The notes under the pieces: generated by a model
The model's input: the letters and a program-made list of their open reading frames with translations, nothing else
What the model was told of the DNA's origin: nothing
Database searches by the model: none
Shown here: piece by piece, positions 1-8,528 of the stretch
Position numbering within the stretch: the stretch's first letter is position 1
How the letters are laid out: each line of letters begins with the position of its first letter
Translations under genes and position numbers: made by a program
Assembly: GCA_019358895.1 (NCBI GenBank)
Contig: JAHHIG010000033.1
Location: forward strand, 1 to 36,195
Length of the DNA stretch: 36,195 nt
Direction of reading: 5' to 3'
DNA from: Tildeniella nuda ZEHNDER 1965/U140
GTDB taxonomy: Bacteria; Cyanobacteriota; Cyanobacteriia; Leptolyngbyales; Leptolyngbyaceae

Positions 1-123
1 AACGGGGCAAAGACCAGAACCCAGGGCATTAACTCTTTTGGTAGCAAGTGCATCAGGAGAAATCGAATAACACTTTCCTGATTTTGCTACCTTTCCTCCC
101 CTTCACAATGGACAAAGTCGAGC

Positions 124-277
124 TTAGGAGTTGTACAGAAATAACAGCATGGCCTGTAGCCGTCAGCGAAAAGCTGATAGCTGATAGCTGATAGCTGATA
201 GCTGATAGCTGATAGCTGATAGCTGATAGCTGATAGCTGATCCAAAAGTGTGCCGTTATTTTTTAGCAAGCTCTTAG
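124..277. repeat. Dispersed repeat A, copy 1, with expanded heptamer core
   Basis: The stretch holds ten perfect tandem copies of the 7-bp unit AGCTGAT (172-241). Its outer segments recur at 28690-28793: TTAGGAGTTGTACAGAA on the left and AGCAAGCTCTTAG on the right. The other copy has only one core unit, so the core has expanded or contracted. The two ends are imperfect inverted repeats (TAGGAG-TTG against TAAGAGCTTG, and AAATAACAGCA against AAATAACGGCA), which resembles a MITE. No coding function is assigned. The first 123 bases of the window show no gene or other recognisable feature. Confidence 0.8.
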
Positions 278-285
278 CCATTACT

Positions 286-1128
286 TCAGTTCTTGATACC
301 CGTCGTGGCAATGCCGCGAATGAACTGACGCTGACCAAGCAAGAAGAGCAGCACGACCGGGAGCGTGGCGATTACCACTGCCGCCATCAACAGCGACCAG
401 CTATTCGTAAACTGCTCCTGAAACTCTGCCAAAGCCAGTTGTACTGTCCTCAACTCCGGGCGTGTGGTGAACACTAACGGCTTAAACAGGTCATTCCACT
501 CGCCAATAAAGGTGAAGAGAAAGAGGGTGGTCAGAGCCGGACGCGCCAGCGGCAGCATGATGCGCCACAAGATCTGGAACCGATTTGCTCCATCGATCGC
601 CGCTGCTTCCTCTAGCTCTACCGGAATCGTCTGAAAGTACTGCCGCAATAGAAAAATGCCGAAACCATTGGCGATCGTCGGCAAAATCAACGCGCCGTAG
701 GTATTAATCAAGTGCCCCCACTTCAGCACCAGAAAAATGGGGATCACTAACATCTGAAACGGAATCACCAGCGTTGCCAGAATGATCAGCAACAGCGCCT
801 GCCGCCCGCGAAATTGCAGCCGTGCCAGGGCGTAGCCTGCTAAAGCAGCGGTCACGATCTGTCCACCCGTGACCGCCATTGCTATCAGTGTCGAATTTGC
901 AAACGCCAGCAGAAAGTTTCCCTGGAGCCACGCCTGACGGTAGTTTTGCCACGACCAACCGGAGCCGCGACCGACTGGTGTATTAGCTGGCGCAAACGAG
1001 GTGACGGCAACAACGCCGAGTGGTAGCAGCACCAGTCCAGCACCTGCTACGAGGAGAACAAGGCGGGCGATCGCCCACCAGTCAAGTGTATTTTCTGCTG
1101 TCAGCGGGTTACTGTTTGTTTGAGGCAT
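286..1128 (-). CDS. Carbohydrate-type ABC transporter permease (MalG-like)
   Basis: A 280-residue inner-membrane subunit of a sugar-type ABC importer (CUT1/MalG class). The protein has about six hydrophobic segments. The cytoplasmic EAA loop that contacts the ATPase is clear (EEAAAIDGANRFQILWRIML region, about residues 173-195). The C-terminus, ending near GQRQFIRGIATTGIKN, is typical of MalG-like permeases. Length is normal for the family. No partner permease, solute-binding protein or ATPase lies in the window, so the rest of the operon is elsewhere or absent; upstream of its start is the divergent ado gene. The substrate cannot be told from sequence. The family call is secure. Confidence 0.92.
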   Translation of the reverse strand: MPQTNSNPLTAENTLDWWAIARLVLLVAGAGLVLLPLGVVAVTSFAPANTPVGRGSGWSWQNYRQAWLQGNFLLAFANSTLIAMAVTGGQIVTAALAGYALARLQFRGRQALLLIILATLVIPFQMLVIPIFLVLKWGHLINTYGALILPTIANGFGIFLLRQYFQTIPVELEEAAAIDGANRFQILWRIMLPLARPALTTLFLFTFIGEWNDLFKPLVFTTRPELRTVQLALAEFQEQFTNSWSLLMAAVVIATLPVVLLFLLGQRQFIRGIATTGIKN

Positions 1129-1282
1129 TGTGCGTCAGCGGGAACTGAATCTTTAGTTAATTGGTCACTCCCTTACAGGAAAGAGCTAAAGTGATATAGG
1201 CACGAATCTAACCATTTCGTCGCATTGCACCAAATTTCTTACCATGATCGTCCTATGCCGAACTATTATCGGCTGCATTCTT

Positions 1283-1287
1283 AGGAG
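1283..1287 (+). promoter_or_regulatory. Ribosome binding site of ado
   Basis: AGGAG lies 11 bases before the ATG at 1299. It is one of the clearest Shine-Dalgarno sequences in the window and supports this start. The 170-bp gap 1129-1298 must hold the divergent promoters of the permease and ado. Confidence 0.65.
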
Positions 1288-1298
1288 ACAATAGACTT

Positions 1299-1994
1299 AT
1301 GCCGCAGCTTGAGGCAAGTGCAGCAATCGATTTTTACAGTGAGACCTACAAAGACGCTTACAGCCGCATCAATGCGATCGTGATCGAAGGCGAACAGGAA
1401 GCCAACGAAAACTACATCAGCTTGGCTGAACTGCTGCCCGATCAGACCGATCAGTTGCTGAGTCTGGCGAAAATGGAGAATCGCCACAAAAAAGGCTTCG
1501 AGGCGTGTGGACGGAACCTCAAAGTCACCCCCGATCTTGATTTTGCTCGTCAGTTCTTCTCCAAGCTGCACGAAAACTTTCAGACGGCTGCGGCTCAAAA
1601 CAACATCGTGACCTGTCTACTGATTCAGTCACTGATCATCGAATGCTTTGCGATCGCGGCTTACAACATCTATATTCCAGTCGCTGACGACTTCGCCCGC
1701 AAGATTACTGAAGGCGTTGTCAAAGAAGAGTACAGCCACCTCAACTTTGGCGAAGAATGGCTTAAAGCCAACTTTGAGACCGCCAAAGCCGAGCTAGAAG
1801 TTGCCAACCGTCAGAACTTGCCATTGGTTTGGCAAATGCTGAACCAGGTGGAGAAGGATGCTCATGTTCTAGGCATGGAGAAAGAGTCGCTTGTCGAAGA
1901 CTTCATGATTCAGTACGGTGAAGCGCTGGAAAACATTGGCTTCAGCACACGTGAGATCATGCGGATGTCGGCTCTCGGTCTTTCGGCAGCCTAG
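1299..1994 (+). CDS. ado: Aldehyde deformylating oxygenase (ADO)
   Basis: This ferritin-like di-iron enzyme converts fatty aldehydes to Cn-1 alkanes plus formate, using O2 and reduced ferredoxin. It is the second step of cyanobacterial alkane synthesis. The 231-residue length is standard. All six metal ligands are present at the positions used for the Synechococcus elongatus enzyme: Glu32, Glu60, His63 (ENRH), Glu115, Glu144 and His147 (EEYSH). The partner reductase aar follows 242 bases downstream on the same strand, the usual arrangement. A hairpin between them may partly separate their transcripts. Confidence 0.97.
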   Translation: MPQLEASAAIDFYSETYKDAYSRINAIVIEGEQEANENYISLAELLPDQTDQLLSLAKMENRHKKGFEACGRNLKVTPDLDFARQFFSKLHENFQTAAAQNNIVTCLLIQSLIIECFAIAAYNIYIPVADDFARKITEGVVKEEYSHLNFGEEWLKANFETAKAELEVANRQNLPLVWQMLNQVEKDAHVLGMEKESLVEDFMIQYGEALENIGFSTREIMRMSALGLSAA

Positions 1995-2050
1995 CTACAC
2001 CAGAGGTCTGCGCCCTTTCAGGCTCACGCTCCCAAACTCAAGTAAGCGAA

Positions 2051-2078
2051 GGAGTTGACGGCGATCGCTGCCAACTCC
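2051..2078 (+). other. Hairpin with a HIP1 core between ado and aar
   Basis: GGAGTTG (2051-2057) and CAACTCC (2072-2078) are perfect inverted arms. The interior CGGCGATCGCTG is itself nearly palindromic and contains GCGATCGC. An RNA stem is plausible, but no U-run follows, so this is not a standard intrinsic terminator. It could be a processing or attenuation site, or simply a HIP1-associated palindrome. Confidence 0.45.
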
Positions 2079-2236
2079 GATTACTGTAGGCAGTTACTAG
2101 CTGAACATTCTTACCGATCCATGCTCAATTCGAGGGTGAACTGGTATCTTTGGGCACTATCTCTCAGTGCCTCTTAACGTTTGCTCGTCATATCAATCCG
2201 TTTTCATCAAATTCTCTAAGTTTTGCAGAGTTGTTC

Positions 2237-3256
2237 ATGTTTGGTTTAATTGGTCATCTCACTAGCCTGGAACACGCTCAATCAGTCGCCAAGGAATTGG
2301 GGTACCCAGAGTACGCCGACCAGGGACTTGACTTTTGGTGCAGTGCTCCGCCGCAAATCGTCGATACAATCAAGGTTACGAGCATTACGGGGCAGACGAT
2401 CGAAGGTCGATACGTCGAATCTTGCTTCCTACCCGAAATGTTAGCGGCTCGCCGCATCAAAGCCGCCACTCGCAAAATCATCAACGCGATGGCACATGCT
2501 CAGAAGCACGGCATCAACATTACGGCGTTGGGTGGCTTCTCGTCCATCATTTTTGAAAACTTCAATTTGCAGCAAATTCGGCAAGTTCGTAATGTCATGC
2601 TGGAGTTCGAGCGCTTTACCACAGGCAACACGCATACCGCCTACATTATCTGTCGTCAGCTTGAGCAGGCATCGCAAGCGTTAGGCATTAACCTCTCAAC
2701 CGCAACTGTTGCCGTTTGTGGTGCGACTGGAGATATTGGTAGTGCTGTCTGTCGCTGGCTCAATGCCCGTAGCGATGTGGCTGAACTTTTGCTGATCGCC
2801 CGCAACCAGGAGCGGCTGCAAGCTCTACAAGATGAACTGGGTCGCGGCAAAATTTTAGACCTGCAAGCAGCACTGCCTCAGGCAGATATTATTGTGTGGG
2901 TTGCCAGTATGCCTAAAGGGGTGGAGATTGATCCAGCCACCCTAAAGCAGCCTTGCCTGTTAATCGACGGTGGCTACCCAAAAAACCTGGCAACTAAAGT
3001 GCAGCGATCGGGCATTCACGTGTTGAATGGCGGCATCGTCGAGCATTCCCTCGACATTGACTGGCGCATTATGAACATTGTCAACATGGACATTCCAGCC
3101 CGCCAGCTCTTTGCCTGTTTTGCGGAGTCAATGCTGCTCGAATTTGAAAAATGGCACACCAACTTTTCCTGGGGGCGTAACCACATTACCGTTGAAAAGA
3201 TGGAGCAGATTGGCGCGGTTTCTGTAAAGCATGGGTTCAGACCGTTACTCGTGTAG
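2237..3256 (+). CDS. aar: Long-chain acyl-ACP reductase (AAR)
   Basis: The enzyme reduces fatty acyl-ACP to the aldehyde with NADPH, the first step of alkane synthesis, and feeds ADO. I chose the ATG at 2237 ([15 protein letters not shown]). It gives 339 residues, in line with the family, whereas an upstream TTG at 2150 would add 29 residues with no family counterpart. The Rossmann nucleotide motif [11 protein letters not shown] lies near residue 160. The active-site cysteine falls at Cys294 (FACFAE), the number used for the S. elongatus protein. The C-terminal [18 protein letters not shown] is typical. The gene is intact, and thiL follows 57 bases later. Confidence 0.96.
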   Translation: MFGLIGHLTSLEHAQSVAKELGYPEYADQGLDFWCSAPPQIVDTIKVTSITGQTIEGRYVESCFLPEMLAARRIKAATRKIINAMAHAQKHGINITALGGFSSIIFENFNLQQIRQVRNVMLEFERFTTGNTHTAYIICRQLEQASQALGINLSTATVAVCGATGDIGSAVCRWLNARSDVAELLLIARNQERLQALQDELGRGKILDLQAALPQADIIVWVASMPKGVEIDPATLKQPCLLIDGGYPKNLATKVQRSGIHVLNGGIVEHSLDIDWRIMNIVNMDIPARQLFACFAESMLLEFEKWHTNFSWGRNHITVEKMEQIGAVSVKHGFRPLLV

Positions 3257-3313
3257 CAAGCGTTTCGGTATCTTGATCAAAAAAACTGCTGTTTTTTGCA
3301 TACGAGAGACAGC

Positions 3314-4426
3314 GTGAACGATTACCAGACACCCTTGACCGTTCAAGCGATCGGTGAACAAGGTCTACTAAAACGATTACAGTCCTTTTGTCCAGCCGAT
3401 CTGGTGGGCGATGACGCAGCCGTGCTGACGGTACAGCCTGGACGATCGCTCGTTGTCACAACGGATGTACTCGTTGATGGCGTACATTTTAGTGACCAAA
3501 CGACAGCAGCAGACGATGCTGGTTGGCGATCGGCGGCAGCGAATCTTTCTGATCTGGCAGCAATGGGAGCGACACCGTTAGGCATTACGGTGGGCTTGAG
3601 TTTGCCCGGAGACACAACCCTAGCCTGGGTTGAGGGACTCTATCAAGGATTGACCGCGTGTCTGAACCAATACAATACGCCGATCGTTGGGGGCGATGTC
3701 TGTCGATCGTCCGTTCTGAGTGTTGCTATCACCGCGTTTGGAGACGTTGAGCCACATCGTATGATTCGCCGCTCCACCGCTCAACCCGGTGATGCGATCG
3801 TGGTGACAGGTGTGCATGGCGCGTCAAAAGCGGGACTCGAATTACTGCTGCATCCTGAGTTAGGACGATCGCTCAATGCGGACGATCGTGCGGCTCTCAT
3901 CCAGGCACATCAACGCCCAACGCCTCGCTTAGATGTCGTTGAACGGCTTTGGGCAGGGGTTAGGAGTTGGGAGTCGGGAGTTGGGAGTCGGGAGCTAGAA
4001 TTCATCCCTCACCCCTCACCCCTCACCCCACCGCAAAGCGGAAGCAAGCTACACCCCTTACCTTTCCCCTCGATCGCGGGCATGGATAGCAGCGATGGCT
4101 TAGCGGATGCAGTTGTGCAACTTTGCCGTGCCAGTGGTGTAGGAGCCAGACTTGAACGCAGCCAGATCCCGATTCCTTCAGCTCTAGCACAATGGGTGCA
4201 GCCAGAGCAGGCGTTGGAATGGGCACTGTATGGCGGCGAAGATTTCGAGTTGGTACTCTGTTTGCCCTTGATGCAGGCGCAAGCATTGGTACAGCAGTTA
4301 GGTGAGGGGGCAGCGATCGTCGGCACGATTACTGATGAACGAGAGATCTGGCTAGTGGATAGAACCCAAACCATGCCAGATCAACAGCTCACACTGGAGA
4401 GGGGTTTTCAGCACTTTGGGGCTTAA
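3314..4426 (+). CDS. thiL: Thiamine-monophosphate kinase with a repeat-derived insert
   Basis: ThiL phosphorylates thiamine monophosphate to the diphosphate cofactor using ATP. Motifs seen are VGDDAAV (about 31-37), TTDVLVDGVHF (49-59), the WRSAAANLSDLAAMGA segment, a GGD, GMDSSDGLADAVVQ, and GGEDFELVLCL near the C-terminus. The GTG at 3314 (MNDYQTPL) is preferred over the TTG at 3296 because GAGAG precedes it. The product is about 370 residues, some 40 longer than usual. The excess is one block (about residues 215-254) encoded by heptamer arrays and placed just before the GMDSSDG motif. The frame is kept, so the enzyme may still work. Confidence 0.93.
   Translation: MNDYQTPLTVQAIGEQGLLKRLQSFCPADLVGDDAAVLTVQPGRSLVVTTDVLVDGVHFSDQTTAADDAGWRSAAANLSDLAAMGATPLGITVGLSLPGDTTLAWVEGLYQGLTACLNQYNTPIVGGDVCRSSVLSVAITAFGDVEPHRMIRRSTAQPGDAIVVTGVHGASKAGLELLLHPELGRSLNADDRAALIQAHQRPTPRLDVVERLWAGVRSWESGVGSRELEFIPHPSPLTPPQSGSKLHPLPFPSIAGMDSSDGLADAVVQLCRASGVGARLERSQIPIPSALAQWVQPEQALEWALYGGEDFELVLCLPLMQAQALVQQLGEGAAIVGTITDEREIWLVDRTQTMPDQQLTLERGFQHFGA
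3957..4076. repeat. Heptamer-repeat insert inside thiL
   Basis: This stretch contains a GGGAGTY array (3963-3994), a CACCCCT array (4009-4030) and the 17-mer GGAAGCAAGCTACACCC (4040-4056), whose reverse complement occurs at 36132-36148. The same heptamer families fill intergenic gaps elsewhere in the window. The edges are estimated from where ThiL-like sequence stops and resumes. The translated block is rich in Gly, Ser and Pro, with no recognisable domain. Confidence 0.75.
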
Positions 4427-4450
4427 CGTTATTAGTGAGCCTTTTAGCTA

Positions 4451-5418
4451 ACGTCAGTTCGGGATAAGGAGGGGTGAAACAGATACAGTTGAAAGTGCCT
4501 AATTCTCAACCCATCTGACCACCCCATGCTTAGTTTAGAAGCCTTGTTTTGCCATGTCGATGACTGCTGCCGATGGTTTGAACCCCAGTGGAAGCAGCAG
4601 TTGCTGGGGGAGGGGGTGCAACAGCGCCAACGGTCTCGCAGCCTCTGTTTGAGCGAAATCATGACAATTTTGATTGCCTTCCACCAGTCGGCATACCGGA
4701 ACTTCAAGTGGTTCTACACCCAACGAGTCTGCCGCGATTGGCGCGATGCCTTTCCAGGCTTAGTCAGCTACACCCGCTTTGTGGAGTGGATGCCGTCAAC
4801 CCTCATTCCCTTGTGTGCCTACTTACGTCATTGTTTTGGAAACTGCACAGGCATCAGTTTCATCGACTCGACCAGTCTTAAAGTCTGTCACAATCGCCGC
4901 ATTCACACCCATAAGGTCTTCAAACCTCTGGCGGCGCGTGGAAAGACCTCGGTGGACTGGTTCTTTGGCTTCAAGCTACATCTGGTCGTCAATGAGCAGG
5001 GGGCATTGCTGAACGTCATCCTCACCCCTGGCAACACCGATGACCGTAAACCTGTCCCTAACCTCCTCCAACACTTGTTCGGTAAGGTGTTTGGCGACCG
5101 GGGGTACGTGTCGCAGAAATTGGCTCAGCAGTGATGGCAGCAATCCAGGCTTCAACTGGTCACCAAGCTCAAGCGAAACATGAAGCATCGCTTGATGTCG
5201 CTGAGCGATAAGCTGCTCCTGCGTCGCCGCGCCATTATTGAGTCGATTATTGACCAATTGAAGAACATCTCTCCGATCGAACATTCCCGGCACCGCTCCC
5301 CCGTCAATGGTTTTGTCAATGTCATCTGTGGGCTGATTGCCTATTGTCATCAGCCCACAGATGACATCTCTGTTGATTGACGAGGCTTTGCCTGCTGCCG
5401 CTTAAACCGAACTCACGT
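4451..5418 (+). mobile_element. IS982-family insertion sequence, decayed
   Basis: The terminal inverted repeats are ACGTCAGTTCGGGATAAG (4451-4468) and CTTAAACCGAACTCACGT (5401-5418), matching at 15 of 18 positions. They enclose one transposase gene, giving an element of about 968 bp. It sits 24 bases after thiL. No convincing target duplication was found at either edge. The transposase has an internal stop, so the copy is probably not autonomous, although the ends look intact enough to be moved in trans. Confidence 0.82.
4526..5380 (+). pseudogene. IS982-family DDE transposase with internal stop
   Basis: The first part (4526-5134, 202 residues) has the IS982-type N-terminus and two of the catalytic acidic residues, Asp in ISFIDSTSL and Asp in [14 protein letters not shown] at 5132-5134 interrupts the frame. 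The same frame then continues without a shift to 5380 and carries the third catalytic residue, Glu in [13 protein letters not shown], plus the usual [11 protein letters not shown] region. The joined length of about 284 codons fits the family. The simplest reading is one nonsense mutation in an otherwise full-length gene. Readthrough cannot be excluded but there is no evidence for it. Confidence 0.88.
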
Positions 5419-5676
5419 TCTGTTAGGAATGGCGATGCTTTACGGTTATCGATTGCAGGTTGATACTGTTGAAGGCGGTATCGTTAAAATTGAAGCCTTA
5501 TGATCCCAATTAGAAGTAATCAGTGAGGCACGGTCTAACAATTCAAAGGTAGCGGACGATTGTAGCCTGCTGGCTCTGAGTTCGGGGTTATTTGCCGCTC
5601 TAATTTGAGCCGTTGGACTGCTGAGCTATCCATAGGACGTAGTGAACGGTTCACCAGTACGATCGCCCATCTTATA

Positions 5677-5715
5677 GGTTGAGTTTCCTTACCTCAACCC
5701 AACCGCATCTTTTTT
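5677..5715 (+). terminator. Weak terminator-like hairpin
   Basis: GGTTGAG (5677-5683) pairs with CTCAACC (5693-5699), and a run of six T follows at 5710-5715. The T-run is about ten bases from the stem, further than in a standard intrinsic terminator. There is no clear gene immediately upstream. Nothing else recognisable was seen in the gap 5419-5788. Confidence 0.3.
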
Positions 5716-5788
5716 ACTCTTCACTTCTACTATTGCAGCGATCGCATTGCTTGAGCCTTAGCCTCGCCTAGTCAACACGGTTTCTCCT

Positions 5789-5998
5789 GTGGTCACGTCT
5801 ATTCAAGCTGTGGTTACGTCCATTCAAGCGATCGTTACTTCTGCATAAGCGGTGGTTACGTCCGTTGAAGCTGTCGTTAGTCATGGTAAAGCAGTGGTTA
5901 CTTCTGCTGAAGCGGTGGTTACTTCCACTGAAGCGGTGGTTAGTAATGATGAAGCTGTGGTTAGTAACGGTAAAGCTGTGGTTAGTAACGGTGAAGTA
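5789..5998 (+). repeat. Ten-unit 21-bp tandem repeat encoding a degenerate heptapeptide
   Basis: Ten consecutive 21-base units have the consensus GTGGTTACTTCTGCTGAAGCG. In the plus frame they read VVTSxEA repeated (for example VVTSAEA, VVTSTEA, VVSNDEA, VVSNGKA), with one in-frame TAA in unit 3. The frame has no ATG upstream and closes at 6019. The minus strand is also open (5768-6136) and reads FTVTNHS-like heptapeptides. Units differ partly at third codon positions of the plus frame, which hints at former coding on that strand. It could be a gene remnant or a non-coding minisatellite. Confidence 0.8.
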
Positions 5999-6169
5999 CT
6001 GGTAAAGACGAACGCGTGATTTGCTCAGCAGTGTGACCTTGTTTTTTAGCATCACGACTTTTATGGGCGATCGTATAGCCAGGATCTGTACATGCATGAA
6101 GTTTGGTGTGGCTGGGATCAGTACGATCGCCTTCATTGGTTGCTTTGATGCAGGGGAACTCAGTATCTT

Positions 6170-6334
6170 ATGTTTAGCACCTTAACGACTTCCGCTATTT
6201 TAGGGTTTGAGCAACCTAACAATGTCTTTACAGTTAATGGTGAGGCAATTTTGTCTCGATCGCGCGGACTGTCTGAAACTGAAGCGGTAATCATGAGGAA
6301 AGAGGTGCGAAGAAGACCAATGCAAAGGCAATAA
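6170..6334 (+). CDS. Possible small ORF upstream of mntA
   Basis: An ATG-started frame of 54 residues ends four bases before the mntA start. The protein begins MFSTLTTSAILGFEQPNN and has a basic tail (MRKEVRRRPMQRQ). AGGGGAA lies about 11 bases upstream of the start. I do not recognise the product. The position suggests a leader peptide or first gene of the mntA-hepT operon, but a chance frame is at least as likely. Confidence 0.25.
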   Translation: MFSTLTTSAILGFEQPNNVFTVNGEAILSRSRGLSETEAVIMRKEVRRRPMQRQ

Positions 6335-6338
6335 CCAA

Positions 6339-6638
6339 ATGAGTGAAATTATAGGAAGCAACGATGTCCTCCAGAAGCTGCGCTATTTGAAACCTGAACT
6401 CGAAAAACGCTATGGCGTAACTCGCATTGGAGTTTTTGGTTCTGTGGCACGTCATGAAACTCACAACGAAAGCGACATTGATATCGTGGTAGATATGGCA
6501 CCTGATCTCTTGAAGCGTGTCAGCCTCAAAGCAGAGTTAGAATTAATTTTCAATAAAAGAGTTGATGTGGTTCGCTATTGGTATGGCATGAATCATTATT
6601 TGAAGATGAGAATAGATAAAGAAGCCGTTTATGTCTAA
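6339..6638 (+). CDS. mntA: MntA-type minimal nucleotidyltransferase (antitoxin)
   Basis: This is a 99-residue minimal nucleotidyltransferase of the Pol-beta fold. The catalytic signature GSX10DXD is complete: Gly34-Ser35 and Asp46-x-Asp48 in FGSVARHETHNESDIDIVVD. Family members next to HEPN proteins act as type VII antitoxins by adding AMP groups to a tyrosine of the partner toxin. Here the HEPN gene begins inside the last eight bases of this gene, a coupling typical of such pairs. Function in this strain is inferred from family and context. Confidence 0.9.
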   Translation: MSEIIGSNDVLQKLRYLKPELEKRYGVTRIGVFGSVARHETHNESDIDIVVDMAPDLLKRVSLKAELELIFNKRVDVVRYWYGMNHYLKMRIDKEAVYV

Positions 6639-6999
6639 TCGATCCCTTCTTTTAGAGCTATGTATTGAAATTGACGAAGCAATCAGAAGAATCGAGCGAA
6701 GATTTACAGGTATTCATTCACCTGAGGACTTTATTTGTGATGATAATGGACTTGATCGTCTAGATGGAATTAGCATGATGCTGATTGCGATTAGTGAAAA
6801 CATCAAAAGGCTTGAGAAGATTGCCGGGGCTGATTTTCTGAATCAATACCCTGACATCCCCTGGCTTGGCATCAAAGGAATCAGAAATATCTTGGCTCAC
6901 GATTATTTCAATCTAGACGCTGAAGAAATCTACAAAATATGCTCCAGTGACCTGGAACCTTTAAAGCAGGTATTGGTAAGAATGCGTGGTGCTGTGTAG
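6631..6999 (+). CDS. hepT: HepT-like HEPN-domain toxin (predicted RNase)
   Basis: A 122-residue all-helical HEPN protein of the DUF86/HepT family. The diagnostic RX4HXY motif is present as Arg85-NILA-His90-Asp-Tyr92. Arg and His form the predicted RNase centre at the dimer interface, and Tyr92 is the predicted AMPylation target of the upstream MntA. The gene overlaps mntA by eight bases (ATGTCTAA), which favours balanced translation. This part of the window has few GATCG motifs and a more AT-rich look than its neighbours, consistent with horizontal acquisition beside the IS982 copy. Confidence 0.9.
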   Translation: MSNRSLLLELCIEIDEAIRRIERRFTGIHSPEDFICDDNGLDRLDGISMMLIAISENIKRLEKIAGADFLNQYPDIPWLGIKGIRNILAHDYFNLDAEEIYKICSSDLEPLKQVLVRMRGAV

Positions 7000-7156
7000 G
7001 TAGACATGTGAAAGTTGGTCTGCATCACTGACGACTGATTGAAGTTTAAGTTCGGGCGTTTTTGAGTAGTAGTAAGAGTCTCTATAGGTATGCCGTGACC
7101 AAGCGCCGTTGCCTCGATCGCCCATTTCAACTACTTAGAAATCCGGTAATAGAAGG

Positions 7157-8410
7157 TCAGTGAGACGCGATCGCATACGCCTTGTCTAACTGCAAAAACG
7201 TGTGCAGCAGAACGTTTGCGCCTTGAGCGCATTCCTCTGGTGTGGTGTATTCGTCGATCGAGTGGCTAATGCCGTTCTGACTGGGCACAAAAATCATGCC
7301 CATATCGGTGAAGCGTCCGATTTCCTGAGCATCGTGTCCAGCACGACTGGGCAGATACATGTAAGGCAAGTCCAATTGCTCAGAGACCTGTTTGATTGTG
7401 TCTTTAATGTGAGGAGCCGCCAGCGTGGGTAGGATGTGGAGCGTTTCGCGGAGGGTAAATTCGGTGTGAGTGGCAGCAGCGATCGCGCTAAACTCATCCT
7501 TCATACGACTGACTAACCCTTCCAGATGCTCTTGAGACAAATCCCGCAAATCGATGCGAAAATCGACGTTACCGGGAACCGTATTCGTAGCGTTGGGTGA
7601 AACGCTGAGATAGCCGACCGTCGCTACCTGATCACCAGGGATTTCAACCCCGATTTTGTTCACTGCTAACACCATCTGCGCGGCTGCCACGAGTGCATCT
7701 TTCCGCATGGACATGGGTGTGGTGCCAGCGTGGTTCATGCGCCCGATGACGTTGACTGCAAAGCGATACTGTCCCACAATGCCATCCACCACGCCGATCG
7801 GCATTGCCTCATGTTCCAGGACACCCCCTTGCTCCACGTGGAGTTCAACGAAGGCAGCGATATCGGAGCGATCGCGTTTGGCAGTGGCAATCTTCGACCA
7901 ATCGCCGTCAATCGTTTCGAGACACGCTTGAATGGGTGTACCGTCGAGACGCGCGTAATACTCCGGGGGTTCCTTGACTTCACCCGCCATCGCTTTGCAG
8001 CCCAGCACAGAGCGTTCTTCATCCGTAAACACAATCACTTCAATAGGGTGATCGAGCCGCAGATTGTGTTCATGCAGCACACGCACGATTTCAATGCCAG
8101 CCAATACGCCCAAGCAGCCATCATAGCGACCCGCTACAGGCACCGTGTCGATGTGCGAACCAGTCGCTAGAGCAGCGGCTTCATCGTTCTTTCCAGCATA
8201 CCTGCCAATCATATTGCCAGCCGCATCCAGGCGAACGGTCATCCCCGCCTCTACCATCCAGGCTTTCACCTGCTCACGCGCCAGTAAATCGTCGGCAGTG
8301 AAAGCGACTCGACTCACGCCGCCATCGGGCAATCGACCAATGTCTGCCAGTTGAAACAAACTGCGATTAAGGCGATCGCCATTGACTGTGAGTTGGGCAA
8401 GAACAGGCAT
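7157..8410 (-). CDS. Zn-dependent M20-family N-carbamoyl amino acid / allantoate amidohydrolase
   Basis: The 417-residue protein belongs to the hydantoinase/carbamoylase branch of peptidase family M20, whose members hydrolyse N-carbamoyl-L-amino acids, ureidopropionate or allantoate. Metal ligands are seen as His86 (GSHIDTVP), Asp97 (GRYDG), Glu131/132 (TDEER), His191 (HVEQGG) and His383 (GISHSIDE). A dimerisation domain lies in between. The ATG at 8410 is preferred to the one two codons upstream, because GAGGG is then spaced by six bases. The gene is divergent from a small allophanate-hydrolase-C-like gene, which hints at ureide or carbamate nitrogen use. The exact substrate is not readable. 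Confidence 0.9.
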   Translation of the reverse strand: MPVLAQLTVNGDRLNRSLFQLADIGRLPDGGVSRVAFTADDLLAREQVKAWMVEAGMTVRLDAAGNMIGRYAGKNDEAAALATGSHIDTVPVAGRYDGCLGVLAGIEIVRVLHEHNLRLDHPIEVIVFTDEERSVLGCKAMAGEVKEPPEYYARLDGTPIQACLETIDGDWSKIATAKRDRSDIAAFVELHVEQGGVLEHEAMPIGVVDGIVGQYRFAVNVIGRMNHAGTTPMSMRKDALVAAAQMVLAVNKIGVEIPGDQVATVGYLSVSPNATNTVPGNVDFRIDLRDLSQEHLEGLVSRMKDEFSAIAAATHTEFTLRETLHILPTLAAPHIKDTIKQVSEQLDLPYMYLPSRAGHDAQEIGRFTDMGMIFVPSQNGISHSIDEYTTPEECAQGANVLLHTFLQLDKAYAIASH

Positions 8411-8528
8411 AAGCATCCCTCAATCTGAATTTGTGGTGGTTCTGACTTGTAACGGGCAACGGGCTAACCCTAAACTAGAACAACCTCAAGGGAATCGGTA
8501 GTTCAGGTTGTACAAAAATAGGGGCGAC

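Noticed and set aside
87-338. Minus-strand 83-codon frame with repeated QLSAISY
   Set aside because: It is only the translation of the AGCTGAT heptamer array, which stays open by chance; flanking residues show no family features.
2150-2236. Extended N-terminus of AAR from the TTG at 2150
   Set aside because: It adds 29 residues absent from the family, and the ATG at 2237 places the catalytic Cys at 294 as expected.
4526-5380. Programmed frameshift in the IS982 transposase
   Set aside because: The two parts are in the same frame, separated by a TGA, so no shift is needed; a nonsense mutation is simpler.
5419-5760. tRNA or structured RNA in the gap after IS982
   Set aside because: No cloverleaf or T-arm consensus was found; only a weak terminator-like hairpin is visible.
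5768-6136. Minus-strand 122-codon frame as a real gene
   Set aside because: The repeat part reads low-complexity NH-rich heptapeptides and the rest has no recognisable domain; the substitution pattern favours the opposite strand. Kept as a repeat, not a CDS.
7730-8170. Plus-strand 146-codon frame
   Set aside because: It is antisense to the M20 hydrolase and lacks any family resemblance.
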